A stretch of DNA of 64,000 bases from the NCBI RefSeq assembly GCF_001422245.1, contig NZ_LMMM01000002.1, forward strand, positions 150,090 through 214,089, written 5' to 3'. The number at the start of each line of letters is the position of its first letter. The first letter of the stretch is position 1. A model generated the notes under the pieces. The model searched no databases, was not told the DNA's origin, and saw nothing but the letters and a program-made list of their open reading frames with translations. The stretch comes from Rhizobium sp. Leaf262. Lineage in GTDB: Bacteria; Pseudomonadota; Alphaproteobacteria; Rhizobiales; Rhizobiaceae. Positions 57,737 through 64,000 of the stretch are shown here, piece by piece. The position numbers and the translations under genes are program-made.

Positions 57737-59251
57737 ATGGACAGTTCATCATCAGGGGTCAGCTATAAGAAGGCTGACGCATCTTACTTCGAAAAAAGAG
57801 GGCTCTCGCGTTACGCGGGCGTCTGGTCGCTGTGGGCGCTCGGCGTCGGCGCGGTTATTTCGGGCCATTTTTCCGGTTGGAACTTCGGCTTCGCTACCGG
57901 CGGCTGGGGCGGCATGCTGGTTGCGGGCATGATCATCGCCGTCATGTATCTGGGGCTGACATTCTCCATCGCGGAAATGAGCCCGGCACTGCCGCACACC
58001 GGTGCTGCCTATTCCTTCGCCCGCACGGCCATGGGCCCTTGGGGCGGCTTCATCACCGGGCTTTGCGAGAACGTCGAATACGTCCTCACCCCCGCCGTCA
58101 TCGTTACTTTCATCACAGCTTACGTAAACTCCATCCTCGGGCTCGATCCGGTCTATTCGCCGTTCCTATGGGTGCTGTTCTACGTCATCTTCCTCGCGCT
58201 CAACGTCTTCGGACTTGAACTATCCTTCAAGGTAACGCTGGTCATCACGCTGATTTCGCTGGGTGTTCTCGTCTTCTTCTGGATCAGCGCCATTCCCAAT
58301 ATCGATTTCTCCCGCTGGGCCCTGAACATCGGCGTCGGGCCGGATGGTGCGGCCATCGAACTGCCGGAAGGCAACGGCTCGTTCTTCCCCTTCGGCTTCT
58401 CCGGTGTTCTGGCCACGCTGCCCTTTGCGGTCTGGCTTTTCCTCGCCATCGAGCAATTGCCGCTGGCAGCGGAAGAATCCGTCGATCCCAAGCGCGACAT
58501 GCCCAAGGGCATCATTCTCGGCATCATCACGCTGATGATCTCGGCCTTCATGATCGTGCTGCTCAACCCTTCGCTGCCCGGCATCGGCGCCTTCCATCTC
58601 GGTTCTTCGCTGGAGCCGCTGCTGGATGGTTTCAAGGCTGTCTACGGTGACGGTGGCGTGGTTCTCTTGGGCTTTGTTGCTCTCACGGGCCTCATCGCCA
58701 GCTTCCACACCATTCTTTATGCGCAGGGTCGCCAGATCTATTCGCTGTCGCGGGCAGGCTATTTCCCGACGGCGCTGTCGGTCACGCATCCCAAGTTCAA
58801 GACACCGCATGTGGCGATGCTGACGGGTGCCATCGTCGGTCTTGCCGTGATGATGACCATCTGGTTTGCGTTGGGTGCGGAGCAGGGCGGAAGCATCATC
58901 GGCAGCGTGCTGCTCAACATGGCCGTGTTCGGGGCGATGTTCTCCTACATCATGCAGGCCATCTCCTTCATCATGCTGCGCCGTAACCTGCCGAATATCG
59001 AACGGCCCTTCCGTTCGCCGCTCGGCATTCCCGGCGCTGTGCTGACCATCATTATCGCTGTCATAACCTTGCTCTATCAGGTGCAGGACCCGAACTTCAC
59101 CAAGGGCGTCATCTGGGTGGCGCTGTGGTTTGCCGTAGCGATTGCCTATTTCGCGCTGGTCGGCCGTCACCGCCTCATCCTGTCGCCGGAAGAGGAATTC
59201 GCGCTGGAGCACAAGCAGGCCGCACTCGATGCGGCGGCTGCCAAGGCCTGA
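57737..59251 (+). CDS. APC-superfamily amino acid / ethanolamine permease
   Basis: 504 aa, about twelve membrane helices. The N-terminal region SLWALGVGAVISGHFSGWNF and the segment PHTGAAYSFARTAMGPWGGF followed by ITGLCENVEYVLTPA closely resemble proteobacterial ethanolamine permeases. LPLAAEESVDPKRDMPKGII is the APC inner loop. AGGAGAG precedes the ATG. It lies 58 bp before the ligase gene on the same strand. Import of ethanolamine or a related amino alcohol is the best inference. Confidence 0.88.
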   Translation: MDSSSSGVSYKKADASYFEKRGLSRYAGVWSLWALGVGAVISGHFSGWNFGFATGGWGGMLVAGMIIAVMYLGLTFSIAEMSPALPHTGAAYSFARTAMGPWGGFITGLCENVEYVLTPAVIVTFITAYVNSILGLDPVYSPFLWVLFYVIFLALNVFGLELSFKVTLVITLISLGVLVFFWISAIPNIDFSRWALNIGVGPDGAAIELPEGNGSFFPFGFSGVLATLPFAVWLFLAIEQLPLAAEESVDPKRDMPKGIILGIITLMISAFMIVLLNPSLPGIGAFHLGSSLEPLLDGFKAVYGDGGVVLLGFVALTGLIASFHTILYAQGRQIYSLSRAGYFPTALSVTHPKFKTPHVAMLTGAIVGLAVMMTIWFALGAEQGGSIIGSVLLNMAVFGAMFSYIMQAISFIMLRRNLPNIERPFRSPLGIPGAVLTIIIAVITLLYQVQDPNFTKGVIWVALWFAVAIAYFALVGRHRLILSPEEEFALEHKQAALDAAAAKA

Positions 59252-59308
59252 CCGACAAACAGGGCGACCGGCAACGGTCGCCCCATAAACAAAGGGAACG
59301 GAACAATC

Positions 59309-60679
59309 ATGACGACGACCTACACATTCGAAGACCTCAAGAAAGATGTCGCCGAGGGGCGCATAGACACGGTTCTGGCATGCCTCGTGGATATGCAGGG
59401 TCGTCTGATGGGCAAACGCTTCCAGGCGGAATTCTTCGTGGAAAGCGCCTATGAGGAAACCCATACCTGCAATTATCTGCTGGCCACCGACATGGAAATG
59501 GAAACCGTGCCGGGCTACAAATCCACCAGCTGGGAAAAGGGTTACGGCGATTATACGCTGAAGCCCGATCTCTCGACCTTGCGGCGCGTGCCATGGCTGG
59601 AAGGCACGGCACTCGTTCTGTGCGACGCCTATGACCACCACACCCACGCAGAAGTCGCCCATTCCCCGCGCGCCATGCTCAAGAAGCAGGTCGCCCGCCT
59701 CGAAGCCATGGGCCTGAAGGCCTATATGGCCAGCGAGCTGGAGTTCTTCCTGTTCGACCAAAGCTTCGAGACCGCCCGCGCCAATGGCTACCGCGATCTG
59801 CAACTGGCCAGCGCCTATAATGAAGACTACCACATCTTCCAGACCACCAAGGAAGAAGAGGTCATGCGCGCCATTCGCAACGGCTTGCAGGGTGCGGGCA
59901 TTCCGGTGGAAAATTCCAAGGGCGAGGCTTCTGCCGGTCAGGAAGAAATCAACGTGCGCTACGCCGATGCGCTCACCATGGCCGACCGCCACGCCATCAT
60001 CAAGAACGCCACCAAGGAAATCGCCTGGTCCAAGGGCAAGGCCGTGACCTTTCTGGCCAAGTGGAATTACAGCGCGGCAGGCAGCTCGTCGCACATTCAC
60101 CAGTCGCTGTGGAGCCTCGATGGCAAGACGCCGATGTTTCTGGACAAGGACGCCGACCACGGCATGTCCGCGATGATGAAGCATTACATCGCCGGGCTTT
60201 TGGCTCACGCCAGCGAAATCACCTATTTTCTCGCGCCTTACATCAACTCCTACAAGCGCTATATGGCAGGCACGTTTGCGCCCACCAAAGCCGTGTGGAG
60301 CACGGATAACCGCACGGCAGGCTATCGCCTGTGCGGCGCAGATACCAAAGGCATCCGCATCGAATGCCGCGTCGGCGGCTCCGACCTCAACCCACACCTC
60401 GCCATGGCCGCGCTTCTGGCGGCAGGCATTGACGGCATCGAAAACAAGATGGAACTTGAGGCGCAGTTCGAAGGCGACGCCTATGGTGGCAAGGACATCC
60501 GCGAGATACCCAAGACATTGCGGGATGCGACGGATCACCTTAACACCTCCAAGATGCTGCGCAGCGCTTTCGGAGATGATGTCATCGACCACTATGTTCG
60601 CGCCGCAAAATGGGAGCAGGAAGAATACGACCGCCGGGTTACAGACTGGGAAGTCGCACGTGGGTTCGAACGGGCATAA
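59309..60679 (+). CDS. Glutamine synthetase family gamma-glutamyl ligase (PuuA/GlnT-like)
   Basis: 456 aa, shaped like glutamine synthetase but of the class that joins glutamate to amines (PuuA, IpuC, GlnA4). It shows VDMQGRLMGKRFQAEFFVES at the start, metal ligands in ASELEFFLFD and SAGQEEINVRYADAL, HIHQS in the ATP/metal site (SSSHIHQSLW), and the glutamate loop NSYKRYMAGTFAPTKAVWST followed by DNR. It lacks the C-terminal adenylylation tyrosine region of GlnA. It follows an ethanolamine-type permease and precedes aldehyde and alcohol dehydrogenases, so gamma-glutamylation of an imported amino alcohol is likely. Confidence 0.87.
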   Translation: MTTTYTFEDLKKDVAEGRIDTVLACLVDMQGRLMGKRFQAEFFVESAYEETHTCNYLLATDMEMETVPGYKSTSWEKGYGDYTLKPDLSTLRRVPWLEGTALVLCDAYDHHTHAEVAHSPRAMLKKQVARLEAMGLKAYMASELEFFLFDQSFETARANGYRDLQLASAYNEDYHIFQTTKEEEVMRAIRNGLQGAGIPVENSKGEASAGQEEINVRYADALTMADRHAIIKNATKEIAWSKGKAVTFLAKWNYSAAGSSSHIHQSLWSLDGKTPMFLDKDADHGMSAMMKHYIAGLLAHASEITYFLAPYINSYKRYMAGTFAPTKAVWSTDNRTAGYRLCGADTKGIRIECRVGGSDLNPHLAMAALLAAGIDGIENKMELEAQFEGDAYGGKDIREIPKTLRDATDHLNTSKMLRSAFGDDVIDHYVRAAKWEQEEYDRRVTDWEVARGFERA

Positions 60680-60682
60680 ACG

Positions 60683-60727
60683 ACATCGGACCGAAAAGTG
60701 TGAAGCGGTTTTCGGGTCATCCGATGT
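60683..60727. repeat. Rhizobial nested palindromic repeat
   Basis: ACATCGGA / TCCGATGT outer arms enclose CCGAAAA ... TTTTCGG with loop GTGTGAAGCGG. Elements of this kind are dispersed in Rhizobiaceae genomes. This one lies between two genes of one operon, so it must be transcribed. Confidence 0.75.
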
Positions 60728-60755
60728 GAGGCAAAAAAGTTAGGGAAGAACCATC

Positions 60756-62144
60756 ATGGTCATGATCCAGAATATCTCGCCGATCGACGGCACTGTTTAT
60801 GCCGAGCGTGAGGCGATGTCGCTGGATGCGGCGCGCGGCGTCGTGTTGAAGGCGCGTGCTGCGCAAAAATCCTGGGCGCGTCGCCCTTTGGAGGATCGCG
60901 TTCAACTGGTGCTGAAAGGCGTGGCCCGGCTGAACGAGATGGTCGATGAGGTCGTGCCGGAACTGGCCCGTATGATGGGCCGCCCGGTGCGTTATGGCGG
61001 TGAGTTCAAGGGCTTCAACGAACGCTCCAACTATGTCGCGTCCATCGCGGCGGATGCCCTTGCACCGCTCGTCATTGAGGAAAGCGGCAATTTCGAACGC
61101 CGCATCGAGCGCGAAGCACATGGCGTCGTCTTCGTGATTGCGCCGTGGAACTATCCTTATATGACGGCGATCAACACTATTGCGCCTGCCTTGATGGCGG
61201 GCAACACCGTTGTCATCAAGCACGCCGCGCAGACCTTGCTGGTGGGTGAGCGCATGGTCCGCGCCTTTGTCGAGGCGGGTGTGCCGGATGATGTTTTCGC
61301 CAACCTTTTCCTTGATCACCAGACCACATCGGCGCTGATTGCCGAAAGCAATTTCAACTTCGTAAACTTCACCGGCTCCGTCGAAGGTGGTCGCGCCATC
61401 GAGCGCGCTGCGGCTGGCACCTTCACCGGTCTCGGTCTGGAACTTGGCGGCAAGGACCCCGGCTATGTCATGGAAGATGCCGATCTGGATGCGGCGGTCG
61501 ATACGCTGATGGACGGTGCGACCTTCAATTCGGGCCAATGCTGCTGCGGCATCGAGCGTGTCTATGTCAATGAAGCGCTGTTCGACGCTTTCGTCGAAAA
61601 GTCCGTCGCCTGGGTTTCCAATTACAAGCTCGGCAACCCGCTGGAACAGGAAACCTCGCTCGGCCCGATGGCCAACAAGCGTTTCGCGAAGGTGGTGCGC
61701 CAGCAGGTGGCGGATGCGGTTGCCAAGGGCGCGAAAGCGCTTGTCGATCCAAAACTCTTTGCAGCAGATGATGGCGAAAGCGCCTATGTCGCGCCGCAAA
61801 TCCTCGTTGATGTCGATCACTCTATGGAGTTCATGACCGAGGAAACCTTCGGTCCCGCCGTCGGCATCATGAAGGTGAAGAACGACGACGAAGCCATCCG
61901 CCTGATGAATGACAGCAAATACGGCCTGACCGCATCGTTATGGACGCAGGACGCTGAGCGGGCAGGGCGCATCGGTCGCGAGATCGAAACCGGCACCGTT
62001 TTCATGAACCGCGCCGATTATCTCGACCCAGCCCTGTGCTGGACCGGCGTCAAGGAAACCGGCCGCGGCGGCTCGCTTTCGGTCATCGGCTTCCAGAACC
62101 TGACCCGTCCAAAATCCTACCATCTGAAGAAAGTCACGAAATGA
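60756..62144 (+). CDS. Aldehyde dehydrogenase family protein
   Basis: 462-aa NAD(P)-dependent aldehyde dehydrogenase. It has the oxyanion/cofactor stretch VIAPWNYPYMTAINTIAPAL, the general-base Glu in LELGGKDPGYV, the catalytic Cys within FNSGQCCCGIERVYV, and EETFGPAVGIMKV near the end. GGGAAGAACC precedes the ATG. Its stop overlaps the next ATG (ATGA). It is probably the second oxidation step of the operon, aldehyde to acid. Confidence 0.93.
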   Translation: MVMIQNISPIDGTVYAEREAMSLDAARGVVLKARAAQKSWARRPLEDRVQLVLKGVARLNEMVDEVVPELARMMGRPVRYGGEFKGFNERSNYVASIAADALAPLVIEESGNFERRIEREAHGVVFVIAPWNYPYMTAINTIAPALMAGNTVVIKHAAQTLLVGERMVRAFVEAGVPDDVFANLFLDHQTTSALIAESNFNFVNFTGSVEGGRAIERAAAGTFTGLGLELGGKDPGYVMEDADLDAAVDTLMDGATFNSGQCCCGIERVYVNEALFDAFVEKSVAWVSNYKLGNPLEQETSLGPMANKRFAKVVRQQVADAVAKGAKALVDPKLFAADDGESAYVAPQILVDVDHSMEFMTEETFGPAVGIMKVKNDDEAIRLMNDSKYGLTASLWTQDAERAGRIGREIETGTVFMNRADYLDPALCWTGVKETGRGGSLSVIGFQNLTRPKSYHLKKVTK

Positions 62145-63286
62145 ACATCGTCGCAAACTGGAGCTACCCGACCCCGATCAAGATGGGACGCGGCCGCATC
62201 AAGGAATTGGCGGATGCCTGCAAGCAGCTCGGCATCAAGAAGCCGCTGCTGGTCACCGACCGGGGCCTCGCCAGCATGGCGATCACCGGCCACGCGCTGG
62301 ATATTCTGGAAGAGGCAGGCCTTGGCCGCGCCATCTTTGCCGATGTGGACCCCAATCCCAACGAGATCAACCTCGAAGCAGGCGTCAAAGCCTTCAAGGA
62401 TGGCGGCCATGACGGCGTCGTAGCCTTCGGCGGCGGTTCGGGTCTCGACCTCGGCAAGGCCGTCGCCTTCATGGCAGGCCAGACCCGCCCGGTCTGGGAT
62501 TTCGAGGATATCGGCGACTGGTGGACGCGCGCCAATTCCGATGGCATCGCGCCCATCGTCGCCGTGCCGACAACGGCTGGCACTGGCTCGGAAGTGGGCC
62601 GCGCCAGCGTCATCACCAATTCGCAGACCCATGTGAAGAAGATCATCTTCCACCCGAAATTTCTGCCCGGCGTGGTCATCTGCGATCCTGAGTTGACGGT
62701 CGGCATGCCCAAGGCGATTACCGCAGGCACCGGCATGGATGCGTTTGCCCATTGCCTGGAAGCCTATTCCTCGCCCTTCTTCCACCCCATGAGCCAGGGC
62801 ATCGCGCTCGAAGGCCTGCGGCTGGTGAAGGAATATCTGCCGCGCGCCTATAAGGACGGCACGGATATCGAGGCACGCTCGAACATGATGGCCGCCGCCG
62901 CCATGGGCGCCGTCGCCTTCCAGAAGGGGCTGGGCGCCATCCACTCGCTGTCCCATCCCATCGGCGCTGTCTACAACACCCACCACGGCATGACCAACGC
63001 CGTCGTCATGCCCGCCGTCCTACGCTTCAACCGCCCCGTCATCGAAGACAAGATCGCTAGAGCGGCAGCCTATCTCGGCATCGAAGGCGGGTTTGACGGT
63101 TTTTACGACTACGTGCTGGAGCTTCGCAAAGAACTCGGCGTACCGGAAAACCTGACCGCCATGGGCATCAAGCCGGACCGCGTGGATGAACTGGTGGCAG
63201 AGGCCATCAAGGACCCAAGCTGCGGCGGTAATCCGGTGGAAATGACGGTGGAGAACACGAAGGCGCTGTTTCTGGAGTGCTTTTGA
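62141..63286 (+). CDS. Iron-containing alcohol dehydrogenase
   Basis: 381-aa group III (Fe-ADH) enzyme. The NAD domain has AFGGGSGLDLGKAVAFMAGQ. The metal-binding histidines lie in GMDAFAHCLEAY, IHSLSHPIGAVYNTHHGMTN. PTTAGTGSEVGRASVI is the family signature. It is translationally coupled to the aldehyde dehydrogenase (ATGA overlap), so the frame's upstream extension to 62036 is rejected. In the proposed pathway it oxidises the alcohol group to an aldehyde. Confidence 0.93.
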   Translation: MNIVANWSYPTPIKMGRGRIKELADACKQLGIKKPLLVTDRGLASMAITGHALDILEEAGLGRAIFADVDPNPNEINLEAGVKAFKDGGHDGVVAFGGGSGLDLGKAVAFMAGQTRPVWDFEDIGDWWTRANSDGIAPIVAVPTTAGTGSEVGRASVITNSQTHVKKIIFHPKFLPGVVICDPELTVGMPKAITAGTGMDAFAHCLEAYSSPFFHPMSQGIALEGLRLVKEYLPRAYKDGTDIEARSNMMAAAAMGAVAFQKGLGAIHSLSHPIGAVYNTHHGMTNAVVMPAVLRFNRPVIEDKIARAAAYLGIEGGFDGFYDYVLELRKELGVPENLTAMGIKPDRVDELVAEAIKDPSCGGNPVEMTVENTKALFLECF

Positions 63287-63338
63287 GCGAGGTGAGTGCG
63301 CCTTGGCTGTTTTGAATGGCAAAGTGCGGGTGTTTGAC

Positions 63339-63404
63339 GCTGGTGCTTAACGCTAGCGCGTAAAGGTTGGCGCTTAACGCTGGCGCTTAACGCTGACGCG
63401 TAAA
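63339..63404. repeat. Imperfect 13-bp tandem repeat, five units
   Basis: Units GCTGGTGCTTAAC, GCTAGCGCGTAAA, GGTTGGCGCTTAAC, GCTGGCGCTTAAC and GCTGACGCGTAAA run head to tail, 53 bp after the dehydrogenase stop. Confidence 0.8.
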
Positions 63405-63422
63405 CATTGAACCGCAACAGCA

Positions 63423-63479
63423 GCAACCCTCATCCTGAGGTGCGCAGGCGCAGCCGGAGCCTCGAAGGACGAGGGTTGC
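63423..63479. repeat. Palindromic repeat of the 'ctcatcctgagg' type
   Basis: GCAACCCTCATCCTGAGG pairs imperfectly with CCTCGAAGGACGAGGGTTGC across a short centre (TGCGCAGGCGCAGCCGGAG). Elements with this pattern are scattered through Rhizobiales genomes. Confidence 0.7.
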
Positions 63480-63560
63480 GGACGTGGGGCAGAGTGCCTT
63501 ATTGCCAATTGCTTATCCTTCCGCAGCTTCAGGATGACGCTTGAGGCCTGAGCCAGCCGC

Positions 63561-63769
63561 TCACCCCCCTCTGCCTTGCCAGGCATCTCCCCCACAGGTG
63601 GGGAGATCGGCAAAAGGCACGCCCACCGCTCAAATCGCGGCCGTCAGAAGGATGGCCTGCATGCCGAATGCCCCCGCTCTATCCGCAACGGTAAAGACGG
63701 CCGGGTGCCCACCACGAGTCGATCTCCCTCCTTGTGGGGGAGATGGCCGGCAGGCCAGAGGGGGGTAAG
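63561..63769. repeat. Long inverted-repeat intergenic element, copy 3
   Basis: Arms CCCCCTCTGCCTTGCCAGGC and GGCCGGCAGGCCAGAGGGGG enclose about 115 bp of middle sequence, longer than in the other two copies. CACGAGTCGATCTCC just inside the right arm is shared with copy 2. Confidence 0.85.
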
Positions 63770-64000
63770 CCCCACCCTCAAGCCTCACGATGCGCGCCCC
63801 AACACGCCCACACCCAAAATACTTCCCAACCAAATCAATCCCTTACCCAAAACCCCGCAAAAAACACCAAAATTTCCCCCGCAACTTTCTCAATGGCGCG
63901 CGAATCACCCGCACACTGGTCCCGTTCCGCCCTCGGATACACCGCAAGGCGTTGCGGCGAGGCGGGACCGGCGCTGGGGTTGGGAGGGTGACGCAAACCT
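63770..64000. other. Unassigned right edge of the window
   Basis: 231 bp. The first half is C/A-rich low-complexity DNA. The second half has short open frames on both strands that continue past the edge, but none shows a recognisable domain or ribosome site, so no gene is called. Confidence 0.4.

Noticed and set aside
58220..60592. 790-codon open frame antisense to the permease and ligase genes
   Set aside because: It spans two well-supported genes on the other strand and has no recognisable domain.
63734..63991. 85-codon frame near the right edge
   Set aside because: It starts inside the inverted-repeat element, has low-complexity composition, no ribosome site and no domain.

Overview
The window reads as chromosomal DNA of a Rhizobiaceae bacterium, most likely Agrobacterium or a close Rhizobium. 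The reasons are gene content and order: lsrB-trxB-lrp next to LPS-core genes and greA-lpsB, carA separated from carB, yqeY-dnaG-rpoD, a tandem pair of AbcR-type sRNAs, an Agp2-type bacteriophytochrome, a GAAC-N7-GAAC SOS box, and several palindromic intergenic repeats typical of this family.

Layout. 0-3.9 kb: an arsR-nemA unit (nemA cut by the window edge), two tandem AbcR-like sRNAs, and redox genes lsrB, trxB and lrp. 3.9-9 kb: an AT-richer block on the minus strand (gmd, a ColC-like epimerase/reductase, a ColD-like PLP dehydratase, a GT11-like glycosyltransferase, an FkbM methyltransferase) that looks like a GDP-L-colitose pathway set into the LPS-core locus. 9.2-12.6 kb: core glycosyltransferases, lpsB and greA. 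12.8-15.6 kb: a two-gene DNA-repair operon (SplB-like radical SAM protein plus a DUF4130-UdgX fusion) directly under a LexA box. 16-28 kb: carB, GST, zinc metallopeptidase, DUF2938 protein, chemoreceptor, MATE pump, carA, yqeY. 28.4-33.6 kb: a BrnTA toxin-antitoxin pair, dnaG and rpoD. 33.7-42.6 kb: a DUF930 protein, bacteriophytochrome, yjbQ, small envelope proteins, a CAU-anticodon tRNA, two small Cys-based phosphatases and a divergent SecY-like membrane protein. 42.7-49.9 kb: an AGE-family sugar epimerase, metH under a perfect palindromic operator, and a membrane-anchored leucine-rich-repeat protein.

50-63.3 kb is a catabolic region. On the minus strand lie an RpiR regulator, an ABC importer (binding protein, two permeases, ATPase) and a zinc alcohol dehydrogenase. 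On the plus strand lie an N-formylglutamate-amidohydrolase-like enzyme, an ethanolamine-type permease, a glutamine-synthetase-like ligase, an aldehyde dehydrogenase and an iron-type alcohol dehydrogenase. Together these could import an amino alcohol, gamma-glutamylate it, oxidise alcohol to aldehyde to acid, and hydrolyse off glutamate. That pathway is inference. The remaining 0.7 kb holds only repeats and no supported gene.

The most interesting items are the SOS-controlled radical SAM/UdgX operon, the colitose locus (the ColD-type His at residue 188 replaces the aminotransferase lysine), the gamma-glutamyl amino-alcohol cluster, the orphan SecY-like protein, the metH palindrome, and a palindrome family whose stems covary around a constant ACAAG loop.
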